Position numbers and translations under genes: made by a program
Assembly: GCA_003184365.1 (NCBI GenBank)
Contig: NKYR01000179.1
Span: forward strand, 125 to 58,998
Reading direction: 5' to 3'
Length of the DNA stretch: 58,874 nucleotides
Origin: Evernia prunastri
Taxonomy: Eukaryota; Ascomycota; Lecanoromycetes; Lecanorales; Parmeliaceae
Notes under the pieces: generated by a model
Told to the model about the DNA's origin: nothing
What the model saw: only the letters and a program-made list of their open reading frames with translations
The model's database searches: none
Shown: positions 20,509 to 30,934 of the stretch, piece after piece
How positions within the stretch are numbered: the stretch's first letter is position 1
Layout of the letters: each line of letters begins with the position of its first letter

Positions 20509-22484
20509 TGATGTGGAACAACTTCCAACGCACTATACGGTCCGTCCCGGCTGGCATCCATTGCGCAGTGGAAATACATCGAAGTCTAAGCAAGGAGAAA
20601 AAACAGCAAAGAGATTGCTAGTTGCCTTTTACTTTCTTACCATACTAACATCGGCAGCGATAAATTTATGCCTGTTCGAAATGAAAATTTCGGATTCTTA
20701 AAATGCTGAGGCAAAAAATGGTGAGGCTGTGTCTGTGAATGCACGAGGTAGGCAGTGTACGCAATGTCATTTCCCACGATTGGAATAAACATGACAGGTA
20801 AGCAGTAAGCTGAAAAGAGGCTGCAGCAGCGATCATACCCTGTGAAGAATTGAGGCCTGTAATCTACCAATACCACATAACCCAGAAAGGTCGGTCAGAC
20901 GAACTATTACTCATTCGTCTGTCACAAGTGTATTGATATTCAGGATGTCGGACCTGAAAAGCTGCTTGTCTGACGTCTTACGACTATATCAGAAATTATG
21001 TGGAAAAGGGAAATGTACTACTCACATCTATCAACAAATCAGCAGCCTTAGCTTACCAGTTCGGTATGCCTATGCACGCTTCATCGTGTTGTAAGAATAT
21101 AGCGTACTCGAATAGCACTGCTATTGGTGCGCTATTTGAAACATCCCTGGAAGATGATGACAGCCGCAGGAGGGAGAAAACGATAGACTCGTTGTCTGTG
21201 AAATGTCCTCTAATTTTCTGAGTCGTTGTGTAGACGTGAATGAGTATGCTGTCATCTTCGGAGGTGCTCAGAAGAACATTGATACGTTGTTTTGGAGTTC
21301 ATATAACCAGATATGTGCATCAATCCCTGTTGCCTGAGGCACATCTTGTTGGCATATACTCCCGCTCCAAACTTCAGGCTGTCAGTTGGGAATTTATGCC
21401 TTCTTGTCTTCAGGGAGATCTTATTTATACATGAGCAACATCTGCTCTTGTAGGTACCGGGTTAACTGACATATAAAACACTACATCGTTATAAAACACC
21501 TTTGCATATAAAATACTGTTCCAAATAACCATTCTCAGACCTAGGTCATAATTAGACTATAAGATACCTATAGTATCCTACCGTACTTCACGGAAGGAAA
21601 GGCCTCTGATGCGGCCTGATCGCTCAACCGATTCAACGAGGTTGCCGAAACATGGAAAGTTTGAAGATTGTGGACACGATGCGGGAATTAAGCCACAGGA
21701 GCAGCGGAACAAAAAAAGAAGTGCATACGTGGACGAGATCCATCCGAAGCAGAGTCACTGGTCCTGAGTTTCTGGTCCTACAAAATGCGTCCCCTCGCTT
21801 AAAGGTTCAAGTAAAGTACGCGTCATTGTGCTGCTGGAAAGGCTTGGCAATTGGCTCAGACCCTTGGAGCTTTAGAGTACCACGCTACAGCGATCGGCCC
21901 GCGTCTACTAAGGGGTGCGGCTTCCTAGGTGGTATACGCTAGCACTGATTACATTATTACTATCGAGTTATATATTAGTCAGCGAATAAAAAATACGTAA
22001 ATACGTAAATGTATGCTCTGAGGTAAAGTAAATTCGAGAGATTGAACCCCAAAATTCATGGTTGGTTGTGTCAGTCGACCATCTATCATGGAAAAAGCTT
22101 TACAAACTGCAACGGAAGATGACCTTGTACGAGTACTTTAGAGATCAGAAGCTGTGATATAAATTACAGATCTTAGTGACGATAATCATTAATTACCGCT
22201 CATAACTCTAAAGTACCCCACCACTGGCCAGTGAAACAGCGGCGCCTTACCGGTTACGCGAGGAATTGAGTTGGAGTATGACAACATATTGGAGACTCTT
22301 GACTCTTCTTATCGTCCCCGTGCCATTATTGTCTCCACCATGCTCTATAGTCGCACCCGCAACTCCTCCATTCCCATGTACTGCCACAATGCAACAAGTG
22401 TAACCAGCAACTTCAAGCCCATCTAACCTTCTCCTGACCGCCTGAAGTAAAGTCAACTCCCAAGTCCCACAAAGCCGCGTCAAC
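20509..22484. other. Intergenic, partly AT-rich, no gene seen
   Basis: About 2 kb between the truncated lectin-like gene (-) and sds23 (+). The stretch from about 21440 to 22240 is AT-rich with short repeats such as acgtaaatacgtaaatg near 21995. Only short frames without family resemblance occur. Confidence 0.45.
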
Positions 22485-24262
22485 ATGTCCGACAAGGCAA
22501 CAGCCAGGCGCCCGAGCTCCAGCTCCAGCGCCACCTCAAGCCTCGACCCACAACGGCCCACCCCGCATCGAAGCCACTCAAACAGCATGCGTCTCGCCCA
22601 ACAGACGAGTCCAGGTCATAGCCACCGCCCCAGCTTCACCGAGCAGTTACGCGGCATGCCCCCTTCGCCCCGAGGCACCCGTCAACTTTCCATGTCCGAA
22701 GCCCAGATACGTGATCTGATGAACAACCCGCCGATGGCCGGGAGTGCGGATCCCAAGTTTGCGGGCAGAGACTGGCAGCACATTGCGGTGGGGGAGCTGG
22801 TGCAGCCAGAGGATTTGAGGTGGGTGGAGGTTGACACGGGGGTTGAGGATGCTACCAACGTCGGTTACCACCCTGAAGTGGGCGCGAGTGATGACGCTGA
22901 CAGCGGATGCAGCTCCTCACAGAGTCTGGCGCACCTGTACTACTCGTCCGAGCCACCAAAAATGACAACTCGGCCGTTGCGACTTTCGACTACCGAGACC
23001 TGACACAATACCTCCTCTTCGCTACCGGCCAGCTGCAACCCGATGAGGAACATCTCGCCGTGTTCGATAAATTGGCTAAAAAGGCGCAGCAAGGCCAAAA
23101 GATACCACTGCGAGATGCGAAGAGCTTGGGCAACAAGGAGCCATTCATAACGCTGCCACATACTGCGGATCTGACTGCAGCCGTTGAGACGTTCGGAGGT
23201 GGTGTGCACCGAATTGTAATACTGAAGGAGGGGACAAATCATGCCATTGGTATCCTAAGTCAGTTGAGACTGGTCAAATTTTTGTGGGAGAACGGGAGGG
23301 CTTTCCCGATCATCGATCAGCTGTACCCTCGAGAGATTAAAGATCTCGGTATCGGTTCCCAAGGATTAATCTCTGTCAAGTATGTTGTTCCCTTCTTGGC
23401 AGCTATACTGTGGCTGATACCATGGTCTCTAGTGGCGACAAGCCTCTGAACGAAGCCTTGATGATTATGAACAACGAGGGAGTCACGTCCTTGGCCGTCG
23501 TTGACAATAACTACAACGTTGTGGGCAATATATCCAATGTTGATGTTAAGGTCAGGGTATACGTTCGAAGCAAGCTTTGAAGCTCTATACTGATATGATA
23601 TCAGCTCCTCACCAAATCCAGCTCAGCACCACTCCTCGAAAACACCTGCATACACTTCATCTCCGTTATCCTTTCCACCCGCGGCATGATTGACGGCAAG
23701 GACTCTTATCCCGTCTTCCACATAAATCCTCAGTCCACCCTCGCTCACACAGTCGCGAAGCTCGTTGCTACAACCTCCCACAGGTACCAACTTCCTTCCC
23801 CTTCCCTTTATCAAAGTCCAAAAACACTGACTGCCGCCCAGAATGTGGGTAGTCGAAGCCCCCGCCCCATCCTCCACCCCCTCCTCGTCCGCACCCTCAA
23901 CCCCCGCCGTCGGCCCCACCCCCCACGCCACCCCGATCTCCATCGCCCACCCGCCCGTCCTCCACCCCCCGCACCTCTCCACCTCCTTCCCGCAATCCAG
24001 TCCTCCCTTCCAGCCCCTCAGCGCCACACCGTCCGTGTCCGCTTCCGCGATGCCGGGCCAGCACATGTCCGGGAGGCTGAGCGGGGTGGTCAGCTTGACG
24101 GACATACTGAACCTGTTCGCACGGGCGAGCGGACTGCATCCGACAGACCCGGAGGAGGCGAGGAGGAAGCGGAGGGGCAGTTCGAGCAGTTCGAGGAGCG
24201 GGATCCGGGGGAGTATGGACAGTGCGAGGAGCAGTGTGGTTGATTTGAGGGAGAAACGATGA
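22485..24262 (+). CDS. sds23: Sds23/Moc1-type CBS-domain protein
   Basis: Five exons: 22485-22859, 22913-23379, 23433-23550, 23605-23783 and 23842-24262, giving 519 aa. The N-terminus is Ser/Pro-rich. Then come QHIAVGELVQPEDLRWVEVDTGVEDATN and paired CBS motifs: TESGAPVLLVRA; VHRIVILKEGTNHAIGILSQLRLVKFLWEN; PLNEALMIMNNEGVTSLAVVDNNYNVVGNISNVDVK; and the last one split by the fourth intron (VAKLVATTSHRMWVVEAP ... SGVVSLTDILNLFARASG). In yeasts Sds23 acts in nutrient-linked cell-cycle control and inhibits PP2A-type phosphatase, so a similar role is inferred. The fourth CBS motif carries a 60-residue Pro/Ser/Thr-rich loop. It converges on the ligase gene with 375 bp between stop codons. Confidence 0.9.
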
Positions 24263-24637
24263 GTGGAAGCGGGGGTTGAATGGAGGGAGAAAAAGGAGAG
24301 AAATGCTTTTCGCTAGTGGGCACAGCTATTAATTGCTTCGGAATTTCAAAAAGCGGGATATGGTGGTATGAACAAAGGCGCTGGGTGCTAGTAGGCTAGC
24401 TAGCTTGCAGCTTCTGCTTGGAGGAGCGATGTCGTTCACTTCGCTGTACATGTGCTTCGGGTATCCATAGCGTACAAGGACCCCTCTTCTTAGATCTCAA
24501 CGATGATCTTTTAAAGACTCGCCATGAAAATTCAGCGGTGATTGCCTGATATATCCTGGAGTTGCTAGGCCAATGCATCCACGCAGCAGGCAGCCTCTCT
24601 CCCTCTCTCTCATTCATTCATATATATACCTATCCCT

Positions 24638-27349
24638 TCATTCCTCCTCCTCCTCCTCCCCTTCTTCCCCCTTCACCTCCTTCACCCCCCCACCCCCCCT
24701 CGCCTCCTGCTTCCACCACAGCTCCGCCAAAAACGCACTCGTGCTCGCCTCCTCAACCCCTTTATCCGCCCTGACCCTCAAAAACCTCGGGAAGCGCATG
24801 CTCAGCCCGCGCGCCTCGTCCACGAGGCCGATGGCGGCGCGGTACGTCGGGCTTTTGGTGACGTCGGCGAAGGCGACCTCCCAGACCTCCTGGGGCTCGA
24901 ACCAGACGTCGGGCCGGGGGCCGACGTAGTCGACGTAGCCGGGGCGCGCGATGACGTTGGTCCCGGTCCCGGTCCCCTCGTCGTCGTCGTTGTAGCGTGC
25001 TTTGTTGGCTTTGTAGAAGGCGTCGGTGAAGCCGGAGATGCACTTGGTGACGGCCTCGAGGGCGCCGGTGGATGGGTTGCGGACGGCGAGGAGGATGGGG
25101 GACCACCATTGGGCTTTGCGGCCGGAGCCGTGCCAGGCGGCGATGGGGACGAGGTCGATGGTGTCCGAGGTGGTGGCGTAGTCTTTCTTCACCTTGAGCC
25201 AGGAGTCGAGGCGCTTGTCCGGGGTGTAGGTTGCGAGGAGGGGCTTGCGGCGGGTGTTCGGTGCCTTTTCGTCGGGTTTGTCGGATGCGGGGGGTTTGGT
25301 GTGCTTGGTCTTCTTGGATGATTTTTTTGTTTGGGGTGGAGGTGGGGGTTGAGGTTGGGGTGCTGTTTCTGGGTCATGGTCGTTGTAGTTCTCATCGCTT
25401 TGGAGGGCTGGGTTGGGTACGTTGTCGAGGACTTTGACCATTATGCCTTCGCATTTGATGTCGGTTGCTGATTTGAAGAACTCGAGAACCGTCTCCGAGT
25501 CGGAAGATGTGGCATCTATGTTCTTGACCCAGGTGAAGCGATTGGGGATCTCGACGAAAAGACTGCGGAGGAGTTCTCGTCTTTCGCGGAAGGGTCTGTC
25601 GAGAAGTTCCTCGCCGTTAAGGTACATGAGATCGAAGGAGAAGAGGCAGACGGCTACTTTAATCGATTCGATCGCAACGTCCTTTTTTGCTCTGTTTGTC
25701 AAGGTTTGGAACGCTTTCAGATCGCCTGATTCCTGGTCGATGGCTACGACTTCGCCTTCGAGGATGAAGCTACTAACGCCTTCGCCACGTATCTGAGGTA
25801 CAAGGGCAACCAGGTCTGGGTACTTGTCTGTCATGACCTCCAGATGCCGGGAGAATATTGAGACTTTGCCCTGCTCATCACAATGGACTTGGGCGCGTTG
25901 GCCGTCGTATTTGTATTCGCAGCTAAAGTCACGGCCTTGGAGTTTTGTGAGCATTTCGCTCAAGTCACGGGTAATGCTCCCAAGCATGGGTCGTAAAGGG
26001 ATGTGTAGACCTAGCCCACAGCGCAGCAGAAGCTCGTCTGAAATACCGACTTCTAGAAGGCAAGGGACAATATCGTTGTAGTTCGGTCGACGCGCGAAGC
26101 ATGCTTTGACTAACTCTTCGCCCTTGCTGTAAACTTCTGCCAGTCCTTCTTTCTTGAGCTTTGCGAGATCAGACTGTAGACTAATGTCAAATGTTGCACC
26201 TTCGGGTCGTGATAATAGAAATGCACGGGAAAGAGCAATAAGCATGGTAGTCTTCACAGCGCCGATGCGTAGATGTTGACACAAAGTCCTAACCAGATAT
26301 CTGCTCTCTTCTGCGCCCTGTGAGTCTTGTAATAACCTCTCCACGATCCTTTGCTTGAATTCTTGACAACCAGTCCCTTTGCTGTTGGCTACTTTAACTA
26401 GACTTTCAAAGACACCCTTTATAGTCAGGGGTTTGGGCCTGCGAAGGGTATAGGTCTGTCGCTTCTTGGCTTCAAAGGCCACATCCCCTGCATCTCCATA
26501 CTTATCGTAGAGCGCTTTCAGACCGGGATTATCCAGCATGCATGTCTTCTTCAGCGCCTTTGAGATAGCCGAACCTCCAAGTCCCAACTCCAACGAGATA
26601 TAGGGAGGAGAGATGGCATTAGTAGCCAGCCAAACAGCGGGAAGTAGGCTCTCAGGGTCGCCTTCAATGATGGTTCGTAGAAAGTTGACCAAAGTATCCA
26701 CGATCTTAATGCGACTCTGCGTGCTGTTGACAAGAGTAAAGCATCTGGTGAGGAGTCCATATGATGCATTACTACCCTCTGTCGCCCAATGTTTCTTAAG
26801 ACCCGGTATATACTTGGAAGGATCGAAAGTTAATGGATTCTCATCAAATGGGACGGTCGAAGATATGGCGTCTTCAGCAGAAGTTGCCGATTGCAATGAT
26901 AAGGTATCCTTTTTATGTGCTTCATTTGCTTGTGGTGGCGCGGGTGGATGATTCGGGGCTACATCTTCCTGCCGTGAGGAGCGGATCTGGTGGTTGAAAG
27001 TGTTTTGGGCCTTCTGGATAGACTCGCCTTCCTTTATTGTATGCGCCTCTTCTGGTTCCTCGGTTGACTTAGGCGGTGGAGCTCCCAGAACCCTGTCTTG
27101 TTCTTCCCATTCAGCCTGCAACTTTCGCGCATACTCTTCATCGGTCAAGGTTTGGTTATCAACATCATTGGCGCCTTCTTCTTGCGATCCCAGATGTCCA
27201 TTGGAAAGCTCGTGGCAGCTTGCGGGTTCGTCTGTTTTCTTTACAGCCTTCTCCCCTTTTTGTTTGCCGAAGAAGAAGTCGAGGCTCCCTACTGTTGGCG
27301 GTGAGGATTGATGATTGTTAATCTTGCGACGCTTGGAGGGCGTCGACAT
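24638..27349 (-). CDS. CDC9: ATP-dependent DNA ligase I
   Basis: A single-exon gene of 903 aa. At residues 19-30 a PIP-box-like LDFFFG could bind PCNA. A disordered linker follows to about residue 165. The helical DNA-binding domain covers about 170-420 (YGLLTRCFTLVNSTQSRIKIVDTL...). The adenylation motif I is EYKYDGQR with the nucleotide-accepting Lys at 480; SIFSRHLE, FILEGEVVA, CLFSFDLMYLNG, EGIMVK (about 632-637) and WLKVKKDY follow. The OB-fold ends in MRFPRFLRVRADK. It seals Okazaki fragments and repair nicks. Unusual: motifs IV and V are about 80 residues apart because of a low-complexity insertion (poly-Pro/Gln then Lys-rich). The C-terminus is an acidic run. The start fits MSTPSKRRKINN with a nuclear-type basic cluster. 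Confidence 0.95.
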   Translation of the reverse strand: MSTPSKRRKINNHQSSPPTVGSLDFFFGKQKGEKAVKKTDEPASCHELSNGHLGSQEEGANDVDNQTLTDEEYARKLQAEWEEQDRVLGAPPPKSTEEPEEAHTIKEGESIQKAQNTFNHQIRSSRQEDVAPNHPPAPPQANEAHKKDTLSLQSATSAEDAISSTVPFDENPLTFDPSKYIPGLKKHWATEGSNASYGLLTRCFTLVNSTQSRIKIVDTLVNFLRTIIEGDPESLLPAVWLATNAISPPYISLELGLGGSAISKALKKTCMLDNPGLKALYDKYGDAGDVAFEAKKRQTYTLRRPKPLTIKGVFESLVKVANSKGTGCQEFKQRIVERLLQDSQGAEESRYLVRTLCQHLRIGAVKTTMLIALSRAFLLSRPEGATFDISLQSDLAKLKKEGLAEVYSKGEELVKACFARRPNYNDIVPCLLEVGISDELLLRCGLGLHIPLRPMLGSITRDLSEMLTKLQGRDFSCEYKYDGQRAQVHCDEQGKVSIFSRHLEVMTDKYPDLVALVPQIRGEGVSSFILEGEVVAIDQESGDLKAFQTLTNRAKKDVAIESIKVAVCLFSFDLMYLNGEELLDRPFRERRELLRSLFVEIPNRFTWVKNIDATSSDSETVLEFFKSATDIKCEGIMVKVLDNVPNPALQSDENYNDHDPETAPQPQPPPPPQTKKSSKKTKHTKPPASDKPDEKAPNTRRKPLLATYTPDKRLDSWLKVKKDYATTSDTIDLVPIAAWHGSGRKAQWWSPILLAVRNPSTGALEAVTKCISGFTDAFYKANKARYNDDDEGTGTGTNVIARPGYVDYVGPRPDVWFEPQEVWEVAFADVTKSPTYRAAIGLVDEARGLSMRFPRFLRVRADKGVEEASTSAFLAELWWKQEARGGGGVKEVKGEEGEEEEEE

Positions 27350-27655
27350 CGCCAGTGGTCACACTTTGGTTCATGTTCAGCCACTGTTATGCCGAGCTTT
27401 TGGATCAGGACGGGGATGGAATATTGAACATCGTCATGATGCATGGAAACGCGTCGGGCCGTCTGTAGCCTGTGGTCTGACGCGCTCGTACTAAACTAAA
27501 AATGGGCTACCTTAGCCAGAGTTTAGCCGCGTCTGTAAACTTGCGGAGAGTTTTTGGCCAATCTCATTGTTTCTGGTGCCAAATCCTATATACCATTCTA
27601 CCCAAAGAACAGTGTCTTGCTTGAAAATTCAGTCGTGCTCAGCCACGTTAGAACT
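27350..27655. promoter_or_regulatory. Shared divergent promoter of DNA ligase I and TIP20
   Basis: Only 306 bp separate the start codons of two divergently transcribed genes. ACGCGTCGG at 27449-27457 has the ACGCGT core of an MluI cell-cycle box, which drives S-phase genes in yeasts. No TATA box was noticed. Confidence 0.45.
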
Positions 27656-30249
27656 ATGGCCGAGGACACTTATCGAACCAATGCTTCGAGAATTGCTGAC
27701 GAGGAGCGAGATGTAAGAGTGGAAGACTACTTGAACGATAAGCTGCAAAACACCACCGACTTGGCCAACATCGATTCTCTCCTGGAAGACGTGAAGGCTC
27801 AGCAGGTCCTGCTCCAGCAGCAGGTATGCCCGTGGACCTATCCGCCTTCGTGACATCTCCCCTGACACGTCTTAGCTACAAGAAGCGAAGACAACTCTCG
27901 ATGAGAAGACGAAAGCATCCGTCGCACACTCGGACGACCTACACCGGCGTGCTAGACAGTTCAAGTCGCAGCAGAACGACATAGATCGTCGTTTACTGAT
28001 TGTTACTCGGTCCGAAACAAGTGATGATGCTGTACAGAAATTCGATTCTAGCATGGAGAGCCTGCGGAAACTGGACGTGGCCCAGGAATATATGGAATTG
28101 CTTACCGAAGTAGAGAATCTAAGGTCCAACAATGTTCTCCGGGCCGCGGGTGAATCCATAATGCTGACACTTTGTATGCAGCACTCAAGCCCGTCGCAAC
28201 TTCAAGAAGTCTCCTCAAGAGGCCCTTCGGCCTTACATCCGGCTCCAAAACCTCGTCAATTGTCTGAAAGAGGCTCAGCCTGCCGCTGAAGGTGCCGCTC
28301 CACACTTGATAGATCATGTTGATAGGACTGCTCGCACATTATGGAAGCAAATGAAAGATGCCTTCGCTGGTGATTTCGAAGCAACGCTTCGAAAGATGCA
28401 GTGGCCGGGGAAAGATGTCACTGTGGATGAACGGTTGGAGCGAGATTGGACCGATGGCGTCAAAAAGCTACTCGAGCTACAAGAACCGGAATTGCAGGCA
28501 AGGGACAGTCAGACTGCAGACAGTATCAAAGGAGAAGAACCTTTGGTGCTTCTGCCATTGGAGGTAATGGCCAAGACCCTGGAACTCCGCTTTAAATACC
28601 ATTTCGAGGGTGACAGACCAACGAATAAGCTCGACAAGGTAAGTCTAAAGATTGGACTTGCATGGATGGTATACTTACATCAACAGCCTGAGTACTTTCT
28701 CTCTCATGTAATTGGTCTGCTCAATACCTACGATGAGTTCTGTGCAATATACGTACAACCCTTACTGCGGGAACATTTCAGAAAGTCAAATTTAGCGTTG
28801 ACATCTATCTACATCGATTCCACCTCTGCGCTCATAACCGCTTTGCTGCCAATGCTCCGCCGCAAAATCTTTGCTCTGATGCCCCAGCTCTCTCAACAAC
28901 CGCAACTTTTAAGTCACCTTATACATGAGCTTATGAGCTTCGACGACAGCTTAAAAGATGAGTGGAAGTACGATGGAGGTAACGCCATCGAGGGGTGGAA
29001 AGGTCTGACTTGGGAAGTCTTGGTCAAGAAGGGTTGGTTTGGCCGATGGCTGGAGGTGGAGAAGAACTTCGCCTTGGCACGATATCAAAACATCATTGAA
29101 GCGCCAGAAAGTGGAGAGATCGACTATGACGGTGTCGATCCAGGGGCGACAAAGCCGACTTATGCTGCTATTAGGGTCAACGACCTCCTTGAGACGATTA
29201 CGGATCGTTATAAAACATTAACTTCCTTTTCGCAGAAACTCCGATTCCTAATTGATATCCAAATCACCATATTTGATCGCTTCCACTCTCGCTTTCATGA
29301 CTCCTTAGAAGCCTACCTAGCGAGGACATCCTCCCTCGCCCGTACAGTCCAAGGAGTGTCTCGTGAAGTCCAGGCCGAACTTCAAGGGCTCGGCGGTCTG
29401 GAACGCCTGTGTCGTATCTACGGCAGTGCAGAGTACTTGGAAAAGAAGATGCGCGACTGGAGCGATGACGTCTTCTTCCTCGACCTTTGGGAGGAGCTGC
29501 AGGATCGTGCTCGTCGGAGTACAGGGAAGAATCTTGCGGGCCCTATGAGCGTGGAAGACGTAGCGGAACGCACCTCCAGCACCGTTGGTTCAGAGGAGGA
29601 CTCGTGCGCCCTTTTCGATGAGACTGCCGGGGCGTATAGACGCCTGCGTGTCCGCACAGAAAATATCATCCAGGACACGTTCATCCATAGTCTTCGCGAG
29701 TCTCTTCGACCATACGGGCGTATAAATCCATGGTCGTCCCTCTCCGCGGAGTCTGGCGCATCTCTCAGTCTAACGGCGGAGCTCGATGCCACTGTCCAGC
29801 AGTTAAACGAATACTTGGCCTTCCTCTCCAAGGTCCTTGCACAGGCGCCGTTGAGGCGTATTGTTCGCCAAGTGGCACTCGCTATGCAGGCGTTTCTGTG
29901 GGATAATGTCCTGATGCGTTATACCTTCTCCGCGAGCGGTATCGCACAGTTTCAGCGGGACGTAGAAGTCACTTGGGAGACCATAGATCGGTGGTTGGGG
30001 GAGGGACAGGGAGAGACAGGTATGCGGAAACTGAAAGAGGGCTTGGTGCTCCTGGGATTGCCTTTGAAAGATGAAGAAGACGAGGGAAACGGAGACGAAG
30101 ATGTTGGACTGGGTCTGTTGGAGGTGGAGAGAAGGGTGTTCCTGAATAACGAAAGCGCACGGGAAGTCTTGGACGAGTTGGGTCTGGAGGTGCTGAGTGA
30201 GAGTGAGGCAAGACACGTGCTTGAGAGGAGAATAGAGCTGGGCCATTAG
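27656..30249 (+). CDS. TIP20: RINT1/Tip20 vesicle-tethering protein (Dsl1 complex)
   Basis: Four exons: 27656-27823, 27876-28123, 28182-28638 and 28687-30249, giving 811 aa. The third intron (28639-28686, 48 bp, GTAAGT...CAACAG) has no stop and keeps the frame, so it can be mistaken for coding sequence; removing it restores DKPEYFLSHVIGLL. The N-terminal part is coiled-coil-like (DYLNDKLQNTTDLANIDSLLEDVKAQQVLLQQQLQEAKTTLDEK). The rest is helical with RINT1/TIP20 family text: LLPLEVMAKTLELRFKYHFEGDRPTNKLDKPEYF, WVEVEKNFALARY-like text, ITIFDRFHSRFHDSLEAY and RLRVRTENIIQDTFIHSLRESLRPY. The complex captures Golgi-derived vesicles at the ER. An in-frame ATG at 27554 would add 34 residues but lies in the promoter and is not chosen. 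Confidence 0.9.
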
Positions 30250-30934
30250 GTCCGCATCCACATAATGATTTGTGTTCTCTCTTTGGACCATGATGGCTTT
30301 ACCAAAGAATTGAGCCTCTTTACATCTATGTCAACACGATTCATCCAACATCTCAATGACAGTACTTGAGCAGCCAGTGCACCACCTCGCACCGAGTCGC
30401 CAAGGTATGCCCGTGACCAAGTGAATCAGCCAAAGTAGTTCCAAAGACTAGAAACACGGAGGCTGCGGAGCTCTCTCAACGAGCAGGTAGGTGCTGCTTT
30501 GCAAAGAGCCTCATGAAGCTGGGCCCAGCGTCCGGTCCTCTTCACCAAGGCGGCCCTTGGCAGCCAGGAGTCTCCGCGGGGATGTCTTTAAGACATCAGC
30601 TTGTGATGAAGCTTATCCTTGCCTGTGCTTCGTTCTCGGGGCTCACCCGTCACTGGCTCCATAGCCTTGGGGGCCTACTTTTTCACTGCTAAGTCTTCCT
30701 CAACGACGACGACGATGACTATATCATATCGGTGGTAACAATTTAGTGCTTAGACGGGGGCGACAAGGTGTTACATTGTCACCTGTTCTCTCGGATATTC
30801 TACACGATGGCCTGGACCATGTATCGAGTCGGTTCACAGGAGTGATTTGCGCTTCCCATGCCGTGATTGAGTCAGACTTAATTCCATTTCCAACTTGTCC
30901 TAGAGTGGGGAAGATGGGTTTCATGAGCTCAGTC
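30250..30934. other. Intergenic between convergent genes
   Basis: About 0.7 kb, nothing coding recognised. A GACGACGACGATGAC run occurs near 30704. Confidence 0.45.
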
